Assembly: GCA_900752475.1 (NCBI GenBank)
Contig: CAADVJ010000109.1
Location: 1-7,206 of the forward strand
DNA length: 7,206 nucleotides
Reading direction: 5' to 3'
Source of the DNA: an uncultured Collinsella sp.
GTDB lineage: Bacteria > Actinomycetota > Coriobacteriia > Coriobacteriales > Coriobacteriaceae
In this document: positions 1 to 6,662 of the stretch, piece by piece
Numbering within the stretch: position 1 is the stretch's first letter
Layout: the number at the start of each line of letters is the position of its first letter
Translations under genes and position numbers: made by a program
Notes under the pieces: generated by a model
The model's database searches: none
What the model saw: the letters and a program-made list of their open reading frames with translations, nothing else
What the model was told of the DNA's origin: nothing

Positions 1-1797
<1,797 letters not shown>

Positions 1798-1804
1798 GTG
1801 GTTT

Positions 1805-1809
1805 TCCTT
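1805..1809 (-). promoter_or_regulatory. secA ribosome binding site
   Basis: AAGGA on the minus strand lies 7 bases before the ATG at 1797. This decides the start over the internal ATG at 1788, which would be about 16 bases away. Confidence 0.7.
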
Positions 1810-1858
1810 TTTGGCCATCGCCCACGCCGTGCAGCTGCGGACGAGTTAAACACAGATG

Positions 1859-1864
1859 ATTGTA
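1859..1864 (-). promoter_or_regulatory. Possible secA -10 box (TACAAT)
   Basis: TACAAT on the minus strand lies 61 bases upstream of the secA start and matches the sigma-70 -10 consensus in 5 of 6 bases. No recognisable -35 hexamer sits at the right distance (GGCCGC at a 17-base spacing), so this is a weak call. Confidence 0.25.
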
Positions 1865-1925
1865 CTTTAGCCAAACAAGGCGCGGCCTATACGGTCGAGC
1901 TCGACCGCCACGTAATAACTACGAC

Positions 1926-2020
1926 CAACCTGCCACAATGGGACAGGTTAATTTTGGCAGGTCTATCTGGGCAAACGCCGCCTCTCTGCCATGTGGTGCC
2001 ATGGGGACAGGTTAGTTTGC
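1926..2020. repeat. REP-like intergenic repeat cluster with GGGACAGGTTA units
   Basis: The 309 bases between secA and rpmE hold no credible gene. This part carries two direct copies of GGGACAGGTTA (1940-1950 and 2004-2014), each in an ATGGG(G) context and followed by A/G-TTT. Around them are inverted arms: ACCTGCCA (1928-1935) with TGGCAGGT (1955-1962), AACCTG (1927-1932) with CAGGTT (1944-1949), TGGCAG (1955-1960) with CTGCCA (1986-1991), and CCATG (1989-1993) with CATGG (2000-2004). The arms are mutually exclusive alternatives. The GGGGACA core is shared with the repeats near 5547-5648 and 6615-6662. Such short palindromic intergenic repeats resemble REP elements moved in trans by RAYT-type Y1 transposases; that link is inference. 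Confidence 0.55.
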
Positions 2021-2028
2021 ACTAATTT

Positions 2029-2070
2029 AAAAAGAAAAAGGGCCGCGCACCCAAATGGATGCACGGCCCT
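2029..2070 (-). terminator. Rho-independent terminator of rpmE
   Basis: On the minus strand a 14-pair stem (arms 2057-2070 and 2039-2052, two G-T pairs, tetraloop ATTT) is followed by TTTTTCTTTTT. It begins 36 bases after the rpmE stop, so rpmE probably ends here and secA is transcribed separately. Confidence 0.92.
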
Positions 2071-2106
2071 CATGCCATGAATGCGAGCGATTCCGCGGCG
2101 AGCTAT

Positions 2107-2532
2107 TTACTCAGCAGCCTCGGTGGTCTCGGCCTCGGCAGCGGCCTCCTCGACGGGAGCCTCTGCGGGAGCCTCGGCGGCCTGCTTGGCAGCCTCCTCG
2201 GCAAACTTAGCAGCACGCTTAGCCTTCTCGGCAGCCTTAGCCTCAGCGGCGGCCTTGCGAGCGGCCTCGGCCTCAGCAGCCTTGGCGGCCTTGGCAGCCT
2301 TGGCCTCCTCGGCCTTCTTGAGCTGGGCGGCAGCGGCGCCACCGAACTTGTCGGCGAAGCGCTGGACGCGTCCACCGGTGTCGACGAACTTCTGCTGGCC
2401 GGTGTAGAACGGGTGGCACTCGTTGCAAAGCTCGACCTTCATCTCAGACACGGTAGCGTGCGTCTTGAAGGTGTTGCCGCAGGAGCACGTCACCGTGCAC
2501 TCGACATACTGGGGATGGATACCCTGCTTCAT
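2107..2532 (-). CDS. rpmE: Ribosomal protein bL31, zinc-binding type, with long Ala/Lys/Glu C-terminal tail
   Basis: bL31 is a protein of the large ribosomal subunit that forms an intersubunit bridge. Residues 1-64 are a complete bL31 ([11 protein letters not shown]..., [18 protein letters not shown]). It has the four zinc-ligand cysteines of the C+ type: C16 and C18 in CSCGNTF, and C36 and C39 in CNECHPF; C12 is an extra cysteine. The family is normally 65-90 residues; this protein has 141. Residues 66-141 are almost only Ala, Lys, Glu and Arg, a low-complexity, probably helical tail that is basic in the middle and turns acidic with Pro towards the end ([22 protein letters not shown] region). 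The start is supported by AAGGAG 7 bases upstream. The gene appears monocistronic with a strong terminator; the often-seen partner prfA is not next to it. Confidence 0.97.
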   Translation of the reverse strand: MKQGIHPQYVECTVTCSCGNTFKTHATVSEMKVELCNECHPFYTGQQKFVDTGGRVQRFADKFGGAAAAQLKKAEEAKAAKAAKAAEAEAARKAAAEAKAAEKAKRAAKFAEEAAKQAAEAPAEAPVEEAAAEAETTEAAE

Positions 2533-2539
2533 GGTAGGA

Positions 2540-2545
2540 CTCCTT
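2540..2545 (-). promoter_or_regulatory. rpmE ribosome binding site
   Basis: AAGGAG on the minus strand lies 7 bases before the ATG at 2532, near-ideal in sequence and spacing. Confidence 0.8.
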
Positions 2546-2554
2546 ATTGGTCAG

Positions 2555-2603
2555 GCGCTGGTTACCGATCAGCGCATAAGGCGTCTTGGTTTCCGACCAA
2601 GAC
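2555..2603 (-). promoter_or_regulatory. Two stem-loops in the rpmE 5' leader
   Basis: Between the rpmE start and its likely promoter lie two perfect inverted repeats: GTCTTGGT/ACCAAGAC (2583-2590 and 2596-2603, 5-base loop) and GCGCTG/CAGCGC (2555-2560 and 2570-2575, 9-base loop). In the mRNA they would form two adjacent hairpins just before the ribosome binding site. They may serve feedback control by bL31, which is reported for rpmE in E. coli; alternatively the outer palindrome could be a DNA operator. Confidence 0.4.
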
Positions 2604-2616
2604 AACAAACTTGGCT

Positions 2617-2645
2617 ATGGTACCACGGCGTCGCGCGTCCCACAA
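2617..2645 (-). promoter_or_regulatory. Candidate rpmE promoter
   Basis: On the minus strand, TTGTGG (2640-2645) and TACCAT (2617-2622) are separated by 17 bases, and a TGG immediately before the -10 gives an extended -10. The -35 match is poor. It would start a leader of about 75 bases. Confidence 0.4.
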
Positions 2646-2768
2646 AAGGTTCACGGTCTTTGTGCAACGCGGCGTGGCCAACCGCGGCGGACACGCACCC
2701 TGTCGCCCCTTCGCCCATGTTGCAGACGTGTAACGCCGCAGTAAGCACACCCCTTTTGGCGCCAGACG

Positions 2769-2791
2769 GGTACAATGATGAACACTGTACC
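2769..2791 (+). promoter_or_regulatory. Possible -10 box and operator before the ACT gene
   Basis: TACAAT (2771-2776) is a good -10 match 60 bases before the ACT start, though no clear -35 is seen. It overlaps the left half of a perfect inverted repeat GGTACA-N11-TGTACC (2769-2774 and 2786-2791). A repressor site over the promoter is possible, but 6-base arms can arise by chance. Confidence 0.3.
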
Positions 2792-2836
2792 GTAGCGGAG
2801 CGCCCCGCGCGCCGCAACCACGCGAAAGGGTTTCCC

Positions 2837-3124
2837 ATGGCCGAGATCTCGTCCTCCCGTATCGTCATCACCGTCCTTGGCAAGAACCGCCCCGGCATCG
2901 TCGCCGGTGTCACCCGTGTCCTGGGCGAGGCCAACGTCGACATCCGCGACATCACGCAGTCCATTATCGAGGACATCTTCACCATGACCATGCTGGCCGA
3001 TACCGCCGAGTCCAAGCTCGACTTCACTGAGCTGCAGAAGGCCCTGGCCGAGGCCGGCGAGCTTTCGGGCGTCAACGTGTCCATCCAGCGCGAGGACGTC
3101 TTTAACTTTATGTACCGCCTGTAG
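2837..3124 (+). CDS. ACT-domain protein, UPF0237 family
   Basis: This is a 95-residue single ACT domain, a small ligand-binding fold that usually works as a dimer and senses amino acids or related metabolites. The order is beta strand RIVITVLG, the glycine-bearing ligand loop GKNRPGIVAGV (about 14-24), helix, NVDIRDITQ, IFTMTMLAD, a helix, then NVSIQREDVFNFMYRL at the C terminus. This matches the UPF0237 pattern (VGKD..GI, .I.DISQ., FTM.MLVD, .QHEDIFN.MHRI) almost end to end. Family length is about 90 residues, so the gene is complete. The ATG at 2837 is chosen because GAAAGGG precedes it and the domain starts at once; the frame is open further upstream, but that part resembles nothing. Citrate synthase follows 77 bases later on the same strand with no terminator between. 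The specific role is unknown. Confidence 0.9.
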   Translation: MAEISSSRIVITVLGKNRPGIVAGVTRVLGEANVDIRDITQSIIEDIFTMTMLADTAESKLDFTELQKALAEAGELSGVNVSIQREDVFNFMYRL

Positions 3125-3187
3125 CGAGCAAGCCGCCGGGGATTGCCTGACACGCGCATGCCCATGCAAGCCACCCCGATGCGGCCC

Positions 3188-3196
3188 GGAGAGGAG
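3188..3196 (+). promoter_or_regulatory. Citrate synthase ribosome binding site
   Basis: GGAGAGGAG lies 5 bases before the ATG at 3202 and supports this start. Confidence 0.7.
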
Positions 3197-3201
3197 CGCG
3201 C

Positions 3202-4620
3202 ATGGCCTACGACGCCAAGAAAATCTATTACCGCTTCGATGACCACTTGAGCCGACTGGTTCTGGATTACGAAGCAAGCCGCCAGATTTCGCCTGAGAGC
3301 GAAAGCCTCTACCACGGCCTGCCGACCGACCCTTATGACGAGGGCTTGTTCGAAGAGCACAATGTCAAGCGCGGCCTGCGCAATGCCGACGGCTCGGGCG
3401 TGGTCGCGGGTCTCACTCGTATCTCGGATGTGCACGGCTACAACAAGGTCGACGGAAAGGTCGTGCCCGATCAGGGCAAGCTCACGCTTCGCGGCTACAG
3501 CATCGAGGATCTGGTCAACAATGCCCAGGCCGAGAATCGCTACGGCTACGAGGAAGTCGCCTATCTGCTTATCACGGGTTCGCTGCCCAACAAGGAAGAG
3601 CTCGACGGCTTTTGCGAGCGCCTGGGCGCCTTTAGACATCTGAGCGACGAATACGTTAAAGAGTTCCCTATGACCACGGTGTCGTCGAGCATCATGAACG
3701 TGCTCCAGCGCGCCGTACTGTTGCTCTACGCCTTCGATGCCGAACCAGACGTGATCACGCCTGAGCACGAAATCGACGTCGCTATTTCCATGCTCGCACG
3801 TCTCCCGCGCATCGCCGCCTTCGCACACATGGCCTCGGTCGCCAAGCTTCGCGGCTCCGAGGTTCACGTGCCGCACCCCACGCCCGGCCTCTCCACCGCC
3901 GAGACCATCCTACAGGTCCTGCGCGGCGGCATGGCGTTCACCCGCGATGAAGCGATGCTGCTCGACGTTATGCTCATGCTGCATGCCGAGCACGGCGGCG
4001 GCAACAACTCCACCTTCGCTTGCCGCGTGCTGTCGTCTTCGGCCACCGACCCGTATTCCGCCTACGCCGCGGCTATCGGCTCGCTCAAGGGCCCGCGCCA
4101 CGGCGGTGCCAATGCCAAGGTCGTGTCTATGCACGAGGACATCCGCGCGCATGTCTCCAATTGGGAGGACGAGGACGAGGTCGCGGCCTACCTGGGCAAG
4201 ATCCTCGACAGGCAGGCCTTCGACGGCACGGGCCTCATCTACGGCATGGGCCACGCCGTCTATACGCTCAGCGACCCGCGCGCCGAGGTCTGCCGCCGTT
4301 ACGCGCGCTCGCTGGCAGCCAAGAAGGACTTGGGCGAAGAGTTCGCACTCATCGAGCGCATCGAGCGCCTGGCACCGCAGGTGATGCGCGACCACGGCAT
4401 GACCAAGCCTATCTGCGCCAACATCGACCTGTACACAGGCTTTATCTACAAGATGCTCGGCGTGCCCGAGACGCTTTTTACGCCGCTTTTCGCCGTCGCC
4501 CGCATGGCCGGCTGGTCGGCACACCGCATGGAAGAGCTCTTCTGCGCGCATCGCATCATCCGCCCGGCATACCGTCCGGTGATCGAGCCGCTGGAATACA
4601 AGCCGCTCGCCGACCGCTAG
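3202..4620 (+). CDS. Citrate synthase (or citrate/2-methylcitrate synthase)
   Basis: The enzyme condenses oxaloacetate with acetyl-CoA to citrate, the entry to the TCA cycle. All three catalytic residues are visible by comparison with the E. coli enzyme: H300 in GPRHGGAN, H351 in GMGHAVY and D409 in NIDLYTG. The oxaloacetate-binding segment LHAEHGGGNNST is at 260-271, and substrate arginine R360 is in SDPRA. The C-terminal FTPLFAVARMAGWSAHRMEE is typical. At 472 residues it is longer than classical bacterial forms because of an N-terminal region of about 55 residues before KRGLRNADGSGV. This layout, with KRGLRN and GMGHAVYTLSDPRA, is that of the citrate synthases of clostridia and other anaerobes. 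Substrate preference between acetyl-CoA and propionyl-CoA cannot be told from sequence. No other TCA gene is nearby; the likely role is supplying 2-oxoglutarate for glutamate. Probably co-transcribed with the ACT gene. Confidence 0.95.
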   Translation: MAYDAKKIYYRFDDHLSRLVLDYEASRQISPESESLYHGLPTDPYDEGLFEEHNVKRGLRNADGSGVVAGLTRISDVHGYNKVDGKVVPDQGKLTLRGYSIEDLVNNAQAENRYGYEEVAYLLITGSLPNKEELDGFCERLGAFRHLSDEYVKEFPMTTVSSSIMNVLQRAVLLLYAFDAEPDVITPEHEIDVAISMLARLPRIAAFAHMASVAKLRGSEVHVPHPTPGLSTAETILQVLRGGMAFTRDEAMLLDVMLMLHAEHGGGNNSTFACRVLSSSATDPYSAYAAAIGSLKGPRHGGANAKVVSMHEDIRAHVSNWEDEDEVAAYLGKILDRQAFDGTGLIYGMGHAVYTLSDPRAEVCRRYARSLAAKKDLGEEFALIERIERLAPQVMRDHGMTKPICANIDLYTGFIYKMLGVPETLFTPLFAVARMAGWSAHRMEELFCAHRIIRPAYRPVIEPLEYKPLADR

Positions 4621-4643
4621 GACGCGGACCGTTATAGAACCCG

Positions 4644-4682
4644 AGCGTGGCCAGGGCATCACCGCCCTCGGCCACGCTTTTT
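4644..4682 (+). terminator. Rho-independent terminator after citrate synthase
   Basis: AGCGTGGCC (4644-4652) pairs with GGCCACGCT (4670-4678), extended by AGGGC/GCCCT with a one-base bulge, six-base loop, and followed by TTTTT. It lies 23 bases after the stop codon and isolates the ACT-citrate synthase unit from the HAD gene. Confidence 0.9.
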
Positions 4683-4707
4683 ATGCCAGCAGAAAGGGCT
4701 GCATCAA

Positions 4708-5550
4708 ATGATTGTGTTTTCCGATATGGATGGAACGCTGTTGACGAGCGATAAGCAGATGAGCGATGCCACCTGGGCGATGCTCGACGAGCTCGCTCGA
4801 CGCGGGATTGAATTTGTGCCCTGCACGGGACGTCCGCTGTCGGGCATCTTTGAGCCCATCCTCGCCCATCCCGCCGTGCACTATGCCGTCTGCGCCAATG
4901 GCGCCAGCGTCTGGCAGCTCGACGACGATGTGCCCACCGACGCCTCGCGCGCCACGCGCATCTTGAGCCGACCGCTCGATTGCGGCATTGCCCATCGCAT
5001 CCGCCGCATCGCCGCCGGCCACGATGTGACCTTCGATATCTTCGCGGACGGGCAGTGCTTCCTCCCCCGCTCGCTCTACACGCGCCTGGATGAGTTCTGC
5101 GGCGGCGACCCCCACATCGCAGCTTCGCTCAAGCGCACACGAACACCGATCGACATGGATATCGACAGCAAGATCGACGAGGTCGAGACGCTCGAACGCA
5201 TCGCCATGTACTGGCACGACCCGGCCGATCGCGACGCCATCGCGGCGGAGCTCGACACGCTCGGAGGCATTGAGGTCACGCGTTCGTACGCCATGAATAT
5301 CGAGGTCATGGGCGAGGGCGCCACCAAGGGAACGGCCCTCACGTGGCTCTGCGAGCACCTGGGCGAGCGTCTCGCCGACGCCTGGGCGTTCGGCGACAAC
5401 ATCAACGACATCCCCATGCTGCAGGCAGCGGGCCACGGCACGGCCATGATCAACGCCGAGCCCGAGGACCGCGCGGCCGCCGACGCCATCACCGAATACG
5501 ACAACGACCACGACGGCGTCGCCCGCACCATCATGGACGCCCTCGCCTAG
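4708..5550 (+). CDS. Cof-type HAD-superfamily hydrolase (sugar/nucleotide phosphatase type)
   Basis: This is a cytoplasmic, magnesium-dependent phosphatase of HAD class IIB (Cof family); enzymes of this group act on sugar phosphates, flavin or nucleotide phosphates. All four HAD motifs are present: motif I DMDGT with nucleophile D6 and acid/base D8, motif II T40 in CTGR, motif III K207 in GATKGTAL, motif IV GDNIND (229-234; the family usually has GDxxND). The C2-type cap lies between motifs II and III (about 85-190). 280 residues is normal. AGAAAGGG lies 9 bases before the start. It begins 25 bases after the citrate synthase terminator, so it needs its own promoter, which I could not identify. 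Its TAG stop (5548-5550) lies inside the first bases of the 48-base inverted repeat. The substrate cannot be predicted. A second Cof-type gene lies next to it on the other strand. Confidence 0.93.
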   Translation: MIVFSDMDGTLLTSDKQMSDATWAMLDELARRGIEFVPCTGRPLSGIFEPILAHPAVHYAVCANGASVWQLDDDVPTDASRATRILSRPLDCGIAHRIRRIAAGHDVTFDIFADGQCFLPRSLYTRLDEFCGGDPHIAASLKRTRTPIDMDIDSKIDEVETLERIAMYWHDPADRDAIAAELDTLGGIEVTRSYAMNIEVMGEGATKGTALTWLCEHLGERLADAWAFGDNINDIPMLQAAGHGTAMINAEPEDRAAADAITEYDNDHDGVARTIMDALA

Positions 5551-5594
5551 TCATTGGGGACGTTCTTAAACGACTAGTCACTGGGGACACTCTT
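5547..5594 (+). repeat. 48-base repeat, copy A (inverted partner at 6615-6662)
   Basis: It consists of two tandem CTAGTCAYYGGGGAC units (5547-5561 and 5574-5588, 27 bases apart), joined by GTTCTTAAACGA and ending ACTCTT. Reverse-complemented, it matches 6615-6662 at 45 of 48 positions. The unit junction contains the palindrome GACTAGTC (5572-5579). The first three bases of the first CTAG after the C form the stop codon of the preceding gene. Confidence 0.9.
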
Positions 5595-5648
5595 CGCAAA
5601 AAGCCGCAAGGATTGTCCCCCACTGTCGGCAGAAAAGGAACGTCCCCA
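5555..5648. repeat. Nested REP-like palindrome
   Basis: Outer arms TGGGGACGTTC (5555-5565) and GAACGTCCCCA (5638-5648) are a perfect 11-base inverted repeat. Inside it, GGGGACA (5583-5589) pairs with TGTCCCC (5614-5620), continued inward by further pairs around an AAAAAGCC loop. A third pair, CGGCAGA/TCTGCCG (5627-5633 and 5649-5655), overlaps the right outer arm and reaches to 3 bases from the minus-strand HAD stop. The structure fills the whole gap between two convergent genes, where it may also end transcription, though no clean T-run follows on either strand. Confidence 0.75.
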
Positions 5649-5657
5649 TCTGCCGGA

Positions 5658-6452
5658 TTAGGAGAGACTCTCCAGCACGCGACGGAGCTCCTGCTGGACG
5701 GCGTGGTCGCGGTTACAACCCACCACGCGATCGGCCACCGCCTTGAGCGCGGGGCGCGCATTTTCCATCGCGCAGCCCGTGCCGACAAAGCGAATGATCT
5801 CGTAGTCGTTCATCGAGTCGCCAAACGCCATGACCTCGTCGCGTTCGACGCCATAGTGCTCCATGAGCTGCTCGATTCCCGAGGCTTTCGACACACCGGG
5901 CTGCATGGCATCGATCCATGCGTTTCCCGAAGGCGCAAAGGTAAAGAGCTGGCCAAGCTCGCGCTGCAGTACGTAGGCACTGTCCATAACGGCACAGTCA
6001 TCGCAAAAGATACTCGCCTTGATGATATTTACGCTGGGATCGGGCAGCTCCCAAATGCGCTCGGCATTGGGAAGGTCCTTATCGACCTCACGCACGAACT
6101 TGCACTCGTCATCGAGCAGGAAGGACTTGGTTCGGTCAAAGAGCGCAAGATGCAGATTGGGAAACGTCCTGACGGCTTGGGCGAGCCTTCGAATCGCCAG
6201 GTGGGAATACACCTCACGGTCCACCATCTTACCGTCGGCGTAGACTTGGGCGCCGTTAGCGGCGACAAAGTCCATCTTGTCGCGAACGGGCGCAAAGAAC
6301 TCGCACAGGCGATCGTAGCGACGACCTGACGATGCAGCGAAATGCACACCATGCTCGTGTAGCGCCAGAATCAGTTCGTAGGTCTCGGGAGGCACCTGGC
6401 CGTTTTCGTCAAGCAGTGTGCCGTCCATATCGGATGCAATCAGTTTAAACAT
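5658..6452 (-). CDS. Cof-type HAD-superfamily hydrolase, second copy, inside inverted repeats
   Basis: This is a class IIB HAD phosphatase of 264 residues, complete. Motif I is DMDGT (D8 nucleophile, D10), motif II S42 in ASSGR, motif III K189 in GVSKASGIEQL, and motif IV GDSMND (211-216). The cap domain lies between about residues 85 and 180. The line ANGAQVYADGKMV after motif II and the C-terminal CAMENARPALKAVAD are typical of Cof/YidA-like enzymes, which hydrolyse sugar or other small phosphate esters; the substrate is not predictable. The start has AAGGGAG 7 bases upstream, but that site lies in the 3' arm of a long leader hairpin (6458-6519). The gene is convergent with the first HAD gene and in the same direction as the adenine deaminase gene upstream, from which it is separated by copy B of the repeat. 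It shares motifs with the neighbouring HAD but little else, so a recent duplication is unlikely. Confidence 0.93.
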   Translation of the reverse strand: MFKLIASDMDGTLLDENGQVPPETYELILALHEHGVHFAASSGRRYDRLCEFFAPVRDKMDFVAANGAQVYADGKMVDREVYSHLAIRRLAQAVRTFPNLHLALFDRTKSFLLDDECKFVREVDKDLPNAERIWELPDPSVNIIKASIFCDDCAVMDSAYVLQRELGQLFTFAPSGNAWIDAMQPGVSKASGIEQLMEHYGVERDEVMAFGDSMNDYEIIRFVGTGCAMENARPALKAVADRVVGCNRDHAVQQELRRVLESLS

Positions 6453-6457
6453 AGAAA

Positions 6458-6519
6458 AGCTCCCTTCGGGCTTGTTGGAATCAAACGCGTATCCGATTCC
6501 AACGTACCCAAAGGGAGCT
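6458..6519 (-). promoter_or_regulatory. Long leader hairpin covering the HAD ribosome binding site
   Basis: Outer arms AGCTCCCTT/AAGGGAGCT (6511-6519 and 6458-6466 in minus order) are perfect over 9 bases. Inner arms GTTGGAATC/GATTCCAAC (6495-6503 and 6474-6482) are perfect over 9 bases. Three GGG/CCC pairs lie in the internal loop between them, and a 12-base apical loop holds ACGCGT. The 3' arm contains the AAGGGAG ribosome binding site of the HAD gene, followed by TTTTCT and the ATG. The structure could hold translation off until it opens, or act as an attenuator because of the U-rich stretch after the stem. Confidence 0.7.
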
Positions 6520-6522
6520 CAA

Positions 6523-6551
6523 ATAAGACTCCGCGGGCGTAAACGTTACAA
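6523..6551 (-). promoter_or_regulatory. Candidate promoter of the second HAD gene
   Basis: On the minus strand TTGTAA (6546-6551) and TCTTAT (6523-6528) are 17 bases apart, each matching consensus at 4 of 6 positions. Transcription would begin close to the first base of the leader hairpin, so the leader would be nearly all hairpin. Confidence 0.4.
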
Positions 6552-6587
6552 GGACCTGGCAAATAGCTCACACATGCCAGAGGTCCT
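6551..6587. other. Imperfect inverted repeat of unknown role
   Basis: AGGACCT-GGCA (6551-6561) pairs with TGCC-AGGTCCT (6575-6578, 6581-6587) with a two-base bulge and a 13-base loop. No T-run follows on either strand, so it is not a standard terminator for adenine deaminase. It overlaps the candidate -35 box at one base and could be an operator. Confidence 0.35.
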
Positions 6588-6614
6588 ACGGTCGCGGCGT
6601 CAGGCAGCGCGCCA

Positions 6615-6662
6615 AAGAGTGTCCCCGATGACTAGTCGTTTAAGAACGTCCCCGATGACTAG
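6615..6662 (-). repeat. 48-base repeat, copy B
   Basis: Reverse complement of copy A at 5547-5594 with three differences, all in the YY positions before the two GGGGAC cores. It again has two CTAGTCAYYGGGGAC units 27 bases apart (6648-6662 and 6621-6635). The right-hand half of the palindrome seen beside copy A is missing here. The TAG stop of adenine deaminase (6661-6659) lies inside the first unit. Confidence 0.9.

Noticed and set aside
1798..2025. 75-codon plus-strand frame between secA and rpmE
   Set aside because: It crosses the secA leader and repeats, has no ribosome binding site, and its product resembles nothing.
2059..2733. Plus-strand frames rich in Leu/Gly/Ser or Ala/Ser across the rpmE tail
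   Set aside because: They are antisense readings of the Ala/Lys/Glu repeat of bL31, with no start signal or family resemblance.
2423..2836. Upstream extension of the ACT-domain frame
   Set aside because: The frame is open, but it runs antisense through rpmE, and the domain plus ribosome binding site fit the ATG at 2837.
2569..3876. Minus-strand 435-codon open frame
   Set aside because: It lies antisense to the ACT gene and the first half of citrate synthase, both firmly identified.
5547..5588. CRISPR-like array from the CTAGTCA..GGGGAC units
   Set aside because: There are only two units per site, 27 bases apart with constant linkers between copies, and no cas genes.
5343..6329. Plus-strand frame across the repeat and antisense to the second HAD gene
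   Set aside because: It joins an off-frame part of one HAD gene to the antisense of the other; both HAD genes have all four motifs in their own frames.
6551..6587. Terminator for adenine deaminase
   Set aside because: A stem can form, but no T-run follows on the minus strand (TGTAACG).
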